DNA of 62,467 nucleotides from Hydrogenophaga sp. (GTDB lineage Bacteria; Pseudomonadota; Gammaproteobacteria; Burkholderiales; Burkholderiaceae_C). Below, piece by piece: positions 18,214 through 25,684 of the stretch. Under the pieces are notes generated by a model. It was not told the DNA's origin and searched no databases. It saw only the letters and a program-made list of their open reading frames with translations. The stretch lies in the NCBI RefSeq assembly GCF_026125825.1, contig NZ_JAHCKK010000018.1:1-62467 (forward strand). The letters run 5' to 3'. The stretch's first letter is position 1; each line of letters begins with the position of its first letter. The position numbers were made by a program, and so were the translations under genes.

Positions 18214-19614
18214 ATGGCTGAATTCAAAGAAATTTCCCCCGACGCGCCGATCGGTCAGAAAGCGCTGAACTGGATCGACAACCGGTTCCCTGCGTCCAAG
18301 CTGTACAAGGAGCACCTCTCCGAGTACTACGCGCCCAAGAACTTCAACTTCTGGTACTTCTTCGGCTCGCTGGCCCTGTTGGTGCTCGTGATCCAGATCG
18401 TCACCGGCATTTTCCTTGTGATGCACTACAAGCCCGACGCCAACCTGGCTTTCGCGTCGGTCGAATACATCATGCGCGATGTGCCCTGGGGCTGGTTGAT
18501 CCGCTACATGCACTCCACTGGCGCCTCGGCGTTCTTCGTGGTCGTGTATCTGCACATGTTCCGCGGCCTCATCTATGGCAGCTACCGCAAGCCGCGCGAG
18601 TTGGTCTGGGTGTTCGGCTGTGCGATCTTCCTGTGCCTGATGGCGGAAGCCTTCATGGGCTACCTCCTGCCGTGGGGGCAGATGTCTTACTGGGGTGCCC
18701 AGGTCATCGTCAACCTGTTCTCCGCTATCCCCTTCGTGGGACCCGATCTGGCGCTGCTGATTCGTGGCGACTTCGTGGTGGGCGACGCCACGCTGAACCG
18801 CTTCTTCAGCTTCCACGTGATCGCAGTGCCGCTGGTGTTGCTGGGTCTGGTGGTTGCCCACCTGATTGCGCTGCACGAAGTGGGGTCGAACAACCCCGAT
18901 GGTGTGGAGATCAAGGCGACCAAGGACGCGTCGGGCAAGCCGCTGGACGGCATCCCTTTCCACCCGTACTACACCGTGCACGACATCCTGGGTGTCTCTG
19001 TCTTCTTGATGGTGTTCTCGGCGATCATTTTCTTTGCCCCGGAGTTCGGCGGCTATTTCCTCGAGTACAACAACTTCATCCCGGCCGATCCGCTGGTGAC
19101 GCCGCTGCACATTGCACCGGTCTGGTACTTCACACCTTTCTATTCGATGCTGCGGGCCATCACCACGGAAATGATGTACGCGCTTGTGGCCATCGTCGTC
19201 ATCGCTGCGGTGCTGGGAGCACTCAAAGCCAAGGTGTCTGGTGCGGTCAAGGGCGGCATCGTGATCGCCGCACTGGTGCTGGTGGCGCTGATGCTGTCCA
19301 TCGATGCCAAGTTCTGGGGCGTGGTCGCCATGGGTGGAGCCGTCATCATCCTGTTCTTCCTGCCTTGGCTGGATCACAGCCCGGTCAAATCGATCCGGTA
19401 CCGTCCGAACTGGAACATCTGGCTGTATACGGTGTTCGTGATCAACTTCCTGATCCTCGGTTATCTCGGGGTGCAGCCGCCGTCGCCCATTGGCGAGCGG
19501 GTGTCCCAGTTGGGTACGCTGTTCTACTTCGGCTTCTTCCTGCTGATGCCCTGGTGGAGTCGCATCGGCGAATTCAAGCCGGTGCCCCAGCGCGTCACGT
19601 TCCAGCCCCACTGA
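18214..19614 (+). CDS. petB: Cytochrome b of the bc1 complex (PetB)
   Basis: 466 residues with eight or more membrane helices. The haem-ligand histidine pairs are in RYMHSTGASAFFVVVYLHMFRG and in the SFHVIAVPLVLLGLVVAHLIALH region. The Qo-site motif PEW is replaced by the FAPEFGGYF sequence where this family has it. The protein houses both haems b and the quinol and quinone sites. It is slightly longer than mitochondrial forms because of extra C-terminal helices, normal for Betaproteobacteria. It follows petA by 37 bases. Confidence 0.97.
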   Translation: MAEFKEISPDAPIGQKALNWIDNRFPASKLYKEHLSEYYAPKNFNFWYFFGSLALLVLVIQIVTGIFLVMHYKPDANLAFASVEYIMRDVPWGWLIRYMHSTGASAFFVVVYLHMFRGLIYGSYRKPRELVWVFGCAIFLCLMAEAFMGYLLPWGQMSYWGAQVIVNLFSAIPFVGPDLALLIRGDFVVGDATLNRFFSFHVIAVPLVLLGLVVAHLIALHEVGSNNPDGVEIKATKDASGKPLDGIPFHPYYTVHDILGVSVFLMVFSAIIFFAPEFGGYFLEYNNFIPADPLVTPLHIAPVWYFTPFYSMLRAITTEMMYALVAIVVIAAVLGALKAKVSGAVKGGIVIAALVLVALMLSIDAKFWGVVAMGGAVIILFFLPWLDHSPVKSIRYRPNWNIWLYTVFVINFLILGYLGVQPPSPIGERVSQLGTLFYFGFFLLMPWWSRIGEFKPVPQRVTFQPH

Positions 19615-19645
19615 ACCCACAGAGCCAATCCGGAGAGTCAAGCAA

Positions 19646-20401
19646 ATGAAAAAAATCCTCTTGGGCTTCATGCTGGCCCTGGGCTTGTCGGGTGCGGCGC
19701 TGGCCGCTGGCGGGAACTTCCCGCTGGACAAAGCGCCTCAGCGCACCAACGATATGGCTGCCCTGCAAAACGGCGCCAAACTGTTCGTCAACTACTGCCT
19801 GAGTTGCCACTCTGCGGCGTTCATGCGCTACAACCGGCTGCGCGACATTGGCCTGAATGACAAGCAGATCGCCGAAAACCTGACCTTCACGACCGACAAG
19901 ATCGGCGACACGATGAAGGCGGCCATCGATCCCAAGCAGGCCAAGCAGTTTTTTGGTGTGAACCCGCCTGATCTGAGCCTGATCGCCCGTTCGCGCTCCA
20001 GCAGCGCCGGCACCGGTGCGGACTACGTCTACACCCTGCTGCGCACCTACTACCGCGACGACACCAAGCCCACCGGGTGGAACAACCTGGTGTTCCCGAA
20101 CATTGGTATGCCGCACCCGCTGTGGGAACTGCAGGGCGAGCGCCGCCCCGTGCATGAGAAGGTGATGAGCCACGGCCACGAGGTGGACCGCGTCAAGGGC
20201 TGGGAGCAGGTCAAGCCCGGCACCCTGAGCGATGCCCGCTACGAGGAAAACGTCGGCGACCTGGTGGCGTATCTGCAATGGATGGCTGAGCCGTCCCAGA
20301 ACTCGCGCGTGCGCATTGGCGTTTGGGTGATGCTGTTCCTGGCCGCGTTCACCATCGTGGCCTGGCGCTTGAATGCGGCCTACTGGAAAGACGTCAAATA
20401 A
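19646..20401 (+). CDS. petC: Cytochrome c1 of the bc1 complex (PetC)
   Basis: 251 residues. A cleavable signal peptide (MKKILLGFMLALGLSGAALA) is followed by the single haem c site C51-L-S-C54-H55. The methionine ligand lies in the FPNIGMPHPLW region. One C-terminal membrane anchor (VWVMLFLAAFTIVAWRL) holds the domain at the membrane. It accepts electrons from the Rieske protein and hands them to a soluble cytochrome c. A good ribosome site (GGAGAG) precedes the ATG. It is the last gene of petABC. Confidence 0.97.
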   Translation: MKKILLGFMLALGLSGAALAAGGNFPLDKAPQRTNDMAALQNGAKLFVNYCLSCHSAAFMRYNRLRDIGLNDKQIAENLTFTTDKIGDTMKAAIDPKQAKQFFGVNPPDLSLIARSRSSSAGTGADYVYTLLRTYYRDDTKPTGWNNLVFPNIGMPHPLWELQGERRPVHEKVMSHGHEVDRVKGWEQVKPGTLSDARYEENVGDLVAYLQWMAEPSQNSRVRIGVWVMLFLAAFTIVAWRLNAAYWKDVK

Positions 20402-20415
20402 TCCGATCCGGGTGG

Positions 20416-20437
20416 GCTGGTCTCAAAGGAGACCGGC
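20416..20437 (+). terminator. Hairpin between petC and sspA
   Basis: A nine-pair stem (20416-20424 with 20429-20437, one T-G pair) and the loop AAAG follow petC by 15 bases. There is no run of T after it, so it may be an attenuator or an RNA-stability stem rather than a full terminator. Confidence 0.4.
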
Positions 20438-20516
20438 CTGACCGTTCCACAGTGGTTTGCACTGCCCGGCGGGCATGTTCGCAAGCCACTGTTTTTTGCT
20501 TTAAGGAGACTCCCAC

Positions 20517-21128
20517 ATGATGGTCTTGTATTCGGGCACCACCTGCCCTTACTCCCACCGCTGCCGTTTCGTGCTGTTTGAAAAAGGCATGGATTTCGAG
20601 ATCCGGGACGTCGACCTTTACAACAAGCCTGAAGACATCAGCGTGATGAACCCGTATGGGCAGGTGCCCATCCTGGTCGAGCGCGATCTCATCTTGTACG
20701 AATCGAACATCATCAACGAGTACATCGATGAGCGCTTCCCGCATCCCCAGCTGATGCCGGGCGACCCGGTGGACCGTGCACGCGTGCGCCTGTTCCTTCT
20801 GAACTTCGAGAAGGAGCTGTTCACGCACGTGTCGATGCTGGAATCGCGCAGCACCAAAGGCAACGAAAAAGCGCTGGAAAAGGCGCGTTCGCACATTCGC
20901 GACCGTCTGACGCAGCTCGCACCGGTGTTCTTGAAGAACAAGTTCATGCTGGGTGACAACTTCTCGATGCTGGACGTGGCCATCGCGCCCCTGCTGTGGC
21001 GGTTGGATTTCTACGGAATCGAACTCAGCAAGAACGCTGCTCCTTTGCTCAAGTACGCCGAGCGCATCTTCTCGCGACCTGCCTACATCGAGGCACTCAC
21101 GCCATCCGAAAAGGTGATGCGCAAGTAA
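20517..21128 (+). CDS. sspA: Stringent starvation protein A (SspA, glutathione-transferase fold)
   Basis: 203 residues. The thioredoxin-like N-terminal domain (MMVLYSGTTCPYSHRCRFVLFEKGMDFEI) and helical C-terminal GST domain match SspA, an RNA-polymerase-associated protein rather than a real transferase. A strong AAGGAG ribosome site lies nine bases before the ATG-ATG start pair; either codon may be used. In E. coli SspA is induced by starvation and binds sigma70-RNA polymerase. It follows petABC and precedes sspB, an order conserved in Beta- and Gammaproteobacteria. Confidence 0.94.
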   Translation: MMVLYSGTTCPYSHRCRFVLFEKGMDFEIRDVDLYNKPEDISVMNPYGQVPILVERDLILYESNIINEYIDERFPHPQLMPGDPVDRARVRLFLLNFEKELFTHVSMLESRSTKGNEKALEKARSHIRDRLTQLAPVFLKNKFMLGDNFSMLDVAIAPLLWRLDFYGIELSKNAAPLLKYAERIFSRPAYIEALTPSEKVMRK

Positions 21129-21168
21129 ATGGCTGATGGCCCCGCAGGGGCCTGGCCAGCGAACCTCC

Positions 21169-21702
21169 ATGAGCGCCTTCGAACCGGACATCCCTTCCAC
21201 GCGGCCGTACCTGATCCGTGCCTTGCACGAATGGTGTGCCGACAACGGGTTCTCGCCTTACATCGCCGTTCAGGTCGATGCATCGGTGCGCGTGCCCATG
21301 GAGTTTGTGAAAAACGGCGAGATTGTGCTCAACGTGAGCATGGAGGCCACGAGTTCGCTCAAGCTGGGCAATGAATTCATCGAGTTCAAAGCCCGCTTTG
21401 GTGGTGTGGCTCGCGAAATCATCGTGCCGGTCAGTCATGTGATCGCCATTTACGCGCGAGAGAACGGCCAGGGCATGGCCTTTCCGGCGCCTCCCGCTGC
21501 GGCCATTGCCTCCGGGCCTGCCGTGGATGCCGCCGTGGTGCCCGACGCATCGGGGGACGCCGCAGAGGCTGCCGACGGGTTGGCCCGTGGCCCCCTACGG
21601 TCCGTACCCAGCGATGCTGCGGCCCCATCGGGCGACCTGCCCGATCCTCCGGCCGGCCCGGGCCGTCCGGGCGGCAGGCCCCAGCTCAAGCGCGTCAAGT
21701 AG
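21169..21702 (+). CDS. sspB: ClpXP specificity-enhancing factor SspB
   Basis: 177 residues from ATG 21169. The N-terminal SspB fold begins PSTRPYLIRALHEWCADNGFSPYIAVQVD and includes VPMEFVKNGEIVLNVSMEATSSLKLG, which forms the dimer and the groove for the ssrA tag. A disordered Ala/Pro-rich linker (about 105-165) leads to a basic C-terminal tail GGRPQLKRVK, the ClpX-docking motif. SspB delivers ssrA-tagged proteins to ClpXP. It ends 17 bases before tRNA-Thr. An upstream in-frame ATG (21136) is less likely. Confidence 0.94.
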   Translation: MSAFEPDIPSTRPYLIRALHEWCADNGFSPYIAVQVDASVRVPMEFVKNGEIVLNVSMEATSSLKLGNEFIEFKARFGGVAREIIVPVSHVIAIYARENGQGMAFPAPPAAAIASGPAVDAAVVPDASGDAAEAADGLARGPLRSVPSDAAAPSGDLPDPPAGPGRPGGRPQLKRVK

Positions 21703-21719
21703 AATTTTTCGTAGAAGTC

Positions 21720-21795
<76 letters not shown>

Positions 21796-21910
21796 CTTTC
21801 TGTCTATCTGAATCCAACATAGTCCAAAAATTCCTTTTGGATCAATAGGTTAGATAAATTTGGCGTCTTGCCAAGTTCGATAGTGTCCATTGACGTCCGC
21901 CATTTGTTGG

Positions 21911-21955
21911 CGGTATCTTCGACGGTACCGACGAAAACACGTCGAGGAGATACCG
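21911..21955 (+). promoter_or_regulatory. Hairpin covering the integrase ribosome-binding site
   Basis: The left arm 21911-21924 pairs with the right arm 21940-21955: eight pairs (CGGTATCT with AGATACCG), a two-base GG bulge, then six pairs (TCGACG with CGTCGA), loop of 15 bases. The ribosome site GAGGAG (21944-21949) lies inside the right arm, three bases from the stem end before ATG 21958. If formed in mRNA it would hide the site and limit integrase synthesis. It could also act as DNA, as an integrase or AlpA operator. Confidence 0.55.
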
Positions 21956-21957
21956 TC

Positions 21958-23202
21958 ATGGCACTTACAGACGCGGCCTGCCGCAATTTCAAGCCTCAAG
22001 ATAAACCTAAGAAGCTGGCCGACGAGCGAGGCCTTTATCTCTTAGTTAAAGCAGCAGACGCACACGGCGTAGCAGGGAAGTACTGGAGGTTTGACTTCAG
22101 GTACGGCGGCAAGCGGTTGACTTTGGCTCTTGGGGTCTATCCGGAAGTAGATCTTAAAACCGCTCGGCAGAGTCGCGATGACGCACGCGCTTTGCTTCGC
22201 GAGGGGCGCAATCCAACGGCGGAGCGTGCCGCTACCAAACGCCATGTCGCTGCGTCGGCTGCAAACAATTTCAAAACGGTTGCACTAGATTGGCATGCGG
22301 TTAAATCCGCTAGATGGAAGCAGGTAACCGCCGATAAGCAAATGACTCACTTGGTGGCGGACGTGTTCCCCGTCATTGGTCATCGTCCCATCGCAGAAAT
22401 AACAGCGCCGGAGCTGTTGGCACTGTTCAATAAAATCGTGGCTCGAAACGCTGCATACACCGCTTCTCGGGTTCGCGAAATTTGCCGCCAAGTTATCGCT
22501 TATGCGATCGCCACGGGTCGAGCTACGTACAATCCCGCCAATGATTTAAGGAACACCATTGCTGTTCCATCTGTCAAGCATCGACCAGCCATAACAGACA
22601 AGCGAGAGTTTGGAATATTTCTTCGCGACCTGGCTAGTTATGAGTCTGCGGATAGGCTCACCCTGATGGCCACAAAACTCGCTCTCTTGACATTCGTTCG
22701 TTCGCAGGAACTACGGTATGCACGTTGGAGTGAAATTGATGTGGAAGCGCGCGAGTGGCGCATCCCTGCCGCGCGTATGAAAATGGGAAAGGGATTGAAT
22801 CAAGCACACATTGTTCCGCTGGCGCCTCAAGCAATCGCACTGCTTCAAGAAATCAAAGCGTACGTTGGTGAAGTTGAAAACGTATTTCCCAACAACTACG
22901 GTGCCGATGGTTTCATGAGCGAAAACACCATTGGACGAATGTTGATCCGCATGGGCTACCAAGGGAAACAAACATTGCACGGATTTAGAGCATCCGCTAG
23001 GAGTTTGCTATCCGAGCGTGGATGGACTGTCGATGCGCTTGAAAGGCAGTTGGACCATGCTGAAAGGAATAAATCCGTTGCAGCATATGCGCGTAGCGAG
23101 CACTTGGTTGAGCGCCGAAAAATCATGAATGATTGGGCCAATCTCGTTGATGCGCTCACGGTAGGTGGAAATGTGGTGCACCTACCGCAGTTGGCGGCCT
23201 GA
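21958..23202 (+). CDS. Tyrosine-type site-specific integrase (P4-like, DUF4102 N-terminus)
   Basis: 414 residues from ATG 21958, which has GAGGAG upstream; a longer frame from 21868 would read through the leader. The N-terminal DUF4102 arm-binding domain (residues 3-85: LTDAACRNFKP, DERGLYLLVK, LGVYPEVDLKTAR) is typical of P4/CP4-57 integrases that use tRNA genes. A core-binding domain follows, then the catalytic domain with R248 (TFVRSQELR), H341 and R344 (LHGFRASA), H367 (LDHAERN) and the nucleophile Y377 (AAYARSEH). All key residues are intact, so it should be active. Confidence 0.95.
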   Translation: MALTDAACRNFKPQDKPKKLADERGLYLLVKAADAHGVAGKYWRFDFRYGGKRLTLALGVYPEVDLKTARQSRDDARALLREGRNPTAERAATKRHVAASAANNFKTVALDWHAVKSARWKQVTADKQMTHLVADVFPVIGHRPIAEITAPELLALFNKIVARNAAYTASRVREICRQVIAYAIATGRATYNPANDLRNTIAVPSVKHRPAITDKREFGIFLRDLASYESADRLTLMATKLALLTFVRSQELRYARWSEIDVEAREWRIPAARMKMGKGLNQAHIVPLAPQAIALLQEIKAYVGEVENVFPNNYGADGFMSENTIGRMLIRMGYQGKQTLHGFRASARSLLSERGWTVDALERQLDHAERNKSVAAYARSEHLVERRKIMNDWANLVDALTVGGNVVHLPQLAA

Positions 23203-23306
23203 ATCGCGTTGATTGCCATCTCCGAAATGGCACTTTTCTGTCTTACATCTTTACCAGGCCGATAGGCTTTGACACAATGTCCAAGTTGATTCAATAAAGG
23301 ACATTG

Positions 23307-23528
23307 ATGATGAATAAGCCAAGATCTCACGTGTCGGCTCGCCCCGGCTCAAATTTCATGCGTGCGCGGGAAGCCAGCGCCTATTTTCGCATCGCCCCGT
23401 CCACCCTCTGGAATTGGGTAAAAACTAGGCCCGGCTTCCCCAAGCCTTTCAAAGCCGGGGCTAGAGTAACCCTCTTCGATATTGCCGCGATTGAGGATTA
23501 CCTTCGAGCCGATGCACTGCAGCACTAG
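23307..23528 (+). CDS. AlpA/excisionase-like small DNA-binding protein
   Basis: 73 residues from ATG 23307, with AAAGGA six bases upstream. The core MRAREASAYFRIAPSTLWNWVKTRPGFPKPFKAG is a winged MerR-type helix-turn-helix as in AlpA and phage excisionases, followed by VTLFDIAAIEDYL. AlpA proteins activate the integrase gene or bind attachment sites in P4-like elements. Position between the integrase and the replication gene fits a control or excision role. It is somewhat longer at the N-terminus (SHVSARPGSN) than the usual 60-70 residues. Confidence 0.8.
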   Translation: MMNKPRSHVSARPGSNFMRAREASAYFRIAPSTLWNWVKTRPGFPKPFKAGARVTLFDIAAIEDYLRADALQH

Positions 23529-23596
23529 GAGATTGCCCCGTGGCCGGGGCCTCGGCTAGCGCTTCGCACAGATTGTGGCCGGGTATGGCGCCACAG

Positions 23597-23614
23597 TTTG
23601 AAATCAATTTCAAA
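23597..23614. repeat. Palindrome copy 1, upstream of the replication-like gene
   Basis: TTTGAAATCAATTTCAAA, with eight-base arms and a CA centre. It matches the second copy at 24693-24710 at 17 of 18 positions; the match extends to 21 positions with one difference. It lies 63 bases before the ATG of the replication-like gene. Confidence 0.75.
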
Positions 23615-23677
23615 ATGTCCACCTGATAGCATATTCAGTGTGTCTATTAGAGGGGCAGACGTACACGGCAAGGTGTT

Positions 23678-24640
23678 ATGTCACACAGAACTAGACTTTT
23701 TATAGACAAACTTGCGATCACACTAGGCGTTAGACGTGAACTTCACAATCGTATCCTTGCAGCCGCAGAAGGATTAGAGGCACAAGAATTACTTTATCGA
23801 ATCAACCGCGGGGAGCTACTCAACCACTACGGACGGGCATACCAACTTCGGTTTGGAGGTCATCAGATGATGACAGTGCAAATGAACCCACTGATGGCGC
23901 ACAGAGTCGATACTGAAGGCAATGCGAGAGGTCGGCGCTTCATGAGACTTGAGTGGAACCCGAATGAAGCGCGACGGGCGAATCCACAGCATTGGAGCCA
24001 GATTCAACATGTGCTTAGTGAACTAATACCTGGGTTCGATATCGAGTATGTTTTGGAGCATGCGGTAATCACTCGGATAGACCTAGCATTTGATCTGCAT
24101 GGGCAGCATGTCAATGGAATTCAAGTTTTTTCCTTGTTGAGAAGGGCTCACAGCGGACGTTACGAACATGGACCTCTTGGGGTGACAAATTCCATAGAAA
24201 TCGGGCGCTATGGCGGAGATAGGTATCTTCTGGTCTATGACAAGCGCTTGCAGCTTGGGAGTGCCCTAATAGGGCGGTTTACAAGGGCTGCACGCACTTC
24301 AAACCTGGTAAGAAGAACTAGACCTTGGACGAGATTTGAAGTTCGACTAAAAGACGTCGGGAGTTTTGCCGAGCTTGACGCACTGAGTAATCCATTCGCC
24401 GGATACACGGTTAGCACAATTGGGCAAATGGGAGAATCGGTGAGCGGCTATGTCGAAGGGTGGTTTTTAGATGCATGTCGCTACAGAGGAATTCAAGCTG
24501 CACTCTCTACTATTCCAAATCAGCGAACACGAACCAGATACGCTAGCTTAGTGCGCAAGTTGGAGCCGCCGGAATGGTGGAGCCCAGAAGCACTGTGGTC
24601 AGAAATGCCGGTTGCCGTGGCAGATATTTTCGATAGGTAA
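23678..24640 (+). CDS. Replication-initiator or relaxase-like protein
   Basis: 320 residues, start ATG 23678 with AAGG about ten bases upstream. I recognise a pattern rather than a close relative: FIDKLAITL near the start, RIDLAFDLHG at 133-142, YLLVYDKRLQ at 184-191 and TRFEVRLK at 218-225, the motif order of the replication initiation factor (Rep_trans/NicK-MobT) and related rolling-circle initiators. Such proteins nick an origin and start plasmid, phage or mobile-element replication. It is AT-rich, with codon use unlike the core genes. Two nearly identical palindromes flank it and could be its origin or operator. A filamentous-phage gene II type protein is the main alternative. Confidence 0.55.
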   Translation: MSHRTRLFIDKLAITLGVRRELHNRILAAAEGLEAQELLYRINRGELLNHYGRAYQLRFGGHQMMTVQMNPLMAHRVDTEGNARGRRFMRLEWNPNEARRANPQHWSQIQHVLSELIPGFDIEYVLEHAVITRIDLAFDLHGQHVNGIQVFSLLRRAHSGRYEHGPLGVTNSIEIGRYGGDRYLLVYDKRLQLGSALIGRFTRAARTSNLVRRTRPWTRFEVRLKDVGSFAELDALSNPFAGYTVSTIGQMGESVSGYVEGWFLDACRYRGIQAALSTIPNQRTRTRYASLVRKLEPPEWWSPEALWSEMPVAVADIFDR

Positions 24641-24692
24641 TCTATTAAATCCTGAAAATCTTCGCGGCTGCGATTTTTTACGGATTTAAGAG

Positions 24693-24710
24693 TTTGAAAT
24701 CGATTTCAAA
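24693..24710. repeat. Palindrome copy 2, downstream of the replication-like gene
   Basis: TTTGAAATCGATTTCAAA is a perfect 18-base palindrome, 53 bases after the stop of the replication-like gene, inside a gene-free AT-rich stretch (24641-24818). Followed by a run of A's. Nothing else clear is seen in this gap. Confidence 0.75.
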
Positions 24711-24818
24711 AAAATCGCTAGTGCGGAGTTGTGTTCCGATTTAAACGATCGTACAGAAGCAATGCGCTGAATACTGAGTATGAAATTGACATAGTCAGAT
24801 TTTTGGGCCGGAGAGCGC

Positions 24819-25052
24819 TTACAACATGCTTGACTCCCCAAAGAAGTCAAGCATCTCGCGAGGGGGTACTTCTAACGTGTGAGCGAGCACGCAGATGTTG
24901 ATAAGCGAGAGGTTGCGCTGCCCGCGTTCAATACCACCTACATATGAACGAGCCAATCCACTCTTCAGCGCAAGCGCCTCCTGCGACCAGCCGCGTGATT
25001 TCCGCAGTGAGGCCAAATGGGCGCCGAAGAGCGCCAGGGGGTTGTACTCCAT
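24819..25052 (-). CDS. XRE-family helix-turn-helix regulator
   Basis: 77 residues, essentially one HTH domain: LASLRKSRGWSQEALALKSGLARSYVGGIERGQRNLSLINICVLAHTLEV (about residues 13-63) with the recognition helix in LARSYVGGIERG. Small proteins of this kind serve as control (C) proteins of restriction-modification systems or as phage-type repressors. It is divergent from a lipoprotein gene. A strong promoter and a three-half-site inverted repeat occupy the gap between them and are its likely target. It is not adjacent to the restriction genes, so control of those is not shown. Confidence 0.85.
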   Translation of the reverse strand: MEYNPLALFGAHLASLRKSRGWSQEALALKSGLARSYVGGIERGQRNLSLINICVLAHTLEVPPREMLDFFGESSML

Positions 25053-25087
25053 ACATAGCTTTCCGAGTGATCGGGAAATCTATGTTT

Positions 25088-25116
25088 TTGAGCTCGATAA
25101 GGCCACGTCTTATAAT
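25088..25116 (+). promoter_or_regulatory. Strong sigma70-type promoter for the lipoprotein gene
   Basis: TTGAGC (25088-25093), a 17-base spacer and a perfect TATAAT (25111-25116). Transcription would begin near 25123, leaving a leader of about 84 bases before ATG 25207. The start point lies inside the inverted-repeat operator. Confidence 0.75.
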
Positions 25117-25147
25117 GACACTCACTATGAGTGACATTTGTCGCTCA
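25116..25147. promoter_or_regulatory. Three-half-site operator between XRE gene and lipoprotein gene
   Basis: Three copies of one 9-base half-site alternate in orientation: TGACACTCA (25116-25124), TGAGTGACA (25128-25136, inverted) and TGTCGCTCA (25139-25147). Each outer copy differs by one base from the inverse of the middle one. Spacers are 3 and 2 bases. It overlaps the -10 and start site of the rightward promoter, so a bound XRE dimer should block that promoter. Confidence 0.65.
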
Positions 25148-25206
25148 CAGAGATCACCGGCTTGCCATGCGCTAAGCGCGTGCCCTACATCGCATCAAGG
25201 AAAAAA

Positions 25207-25656
25207 ATGAAAGTCTCCAAGGAACATCTTGCCTTCATGGTCGTTGCGGCTCTTTTGACCGGTTGTGGCGCTGCTCCATCGCGGCCTACGGCGCCGGTTG
25301 CGCCAATCGCTATCCCGGGGGGTGTCATGAGCGTTCACAACGCAGCTATTGCCTCTGCACGTTCGATCGCTACTGGCGGCGCGGCGGATCTGCGGGTTAT
25401 GAATGAGCAGGGGTTGATGGAGCGAGCCAAAGTGGTTATCGCCGACCAACTGAGAGACCCAGGAAGCGCTCAGTTCCGGAGTCTTCGTGTCGCTTCTTAT
25501 GCAGGAGGGGTGCTTGTCTGCGGGGAGGTCAACGCGAAGAACAGTTTCGGTGGGTATGCCGGCTTCGTTCGCTTCATTGCTAACGCGTCGAAGGGTGACA
25601 TTGATCGGCAGTCGCTAGGGGCAAGTGCCGGCATCGTAGATGCGTGCGGCATCTAG
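25207..25656 (+). CDS. Predicted lipoprotein of unknown function
   Basis: 149 residues from ATG 25207 with AAGGAA seven bases upstream. Type II signal peptide with lipobox LLTGC, cysteine at about residue 20, then a Pro/Ala linker. The soluble part has QLRDPGSAQFRSLRV and GGVLVCGEVNAKNSFGGYAGFVRFI, a motif pair I have seen in small uncharacterised proteins of mobile elements and phages, but I know no function. Two further cysteines (in LVCGEV and VDACGI) could form a periplasmic disulfide. It is driven by the strongest promoter seen in the island and faces the XRE operator. It is convergent with the specificity-subunit gene. Confidence 0.75.
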   Translation: MKVSKEHLAFMVVAALLTGCGAAPSRPTAPVAPIAIPGGVMSVHNAAIASARSIATGGAADLRVMNEQGLMERAKVVIADQLRDPGSAQFRSLRVASYAGGVLVCGEVNAKNSFGGYAGFVRFIANASKGDIDRQSLGASAGIVDACGI

Positions 25657-25684
25657 GCGCGTCAATATCGAACTCGTGTCATCG

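Noticed and set aside
18082-19731. A 549-codon open frame antisense to petB, rich in His, Glu and Asp
   Set aside because: petB is unmistakable. The composition of the antisense product is typical of the complement of membrane-protein codons.
23268-23301. TTGACA upstream of the AlpA-like gene as part of a promoter
   Set aside because: The best -10 partner would start transcription after the ribosome site and only a few bases before the ATG, so the pair is not convincing.
23597-24710. The paired palindromes as XerCD dif sites
   Set aside because: dif sites are 28 bases with two unlike 11-base arms and a 6-base centre. These are symmetric 18-base palindromes and do not fit.
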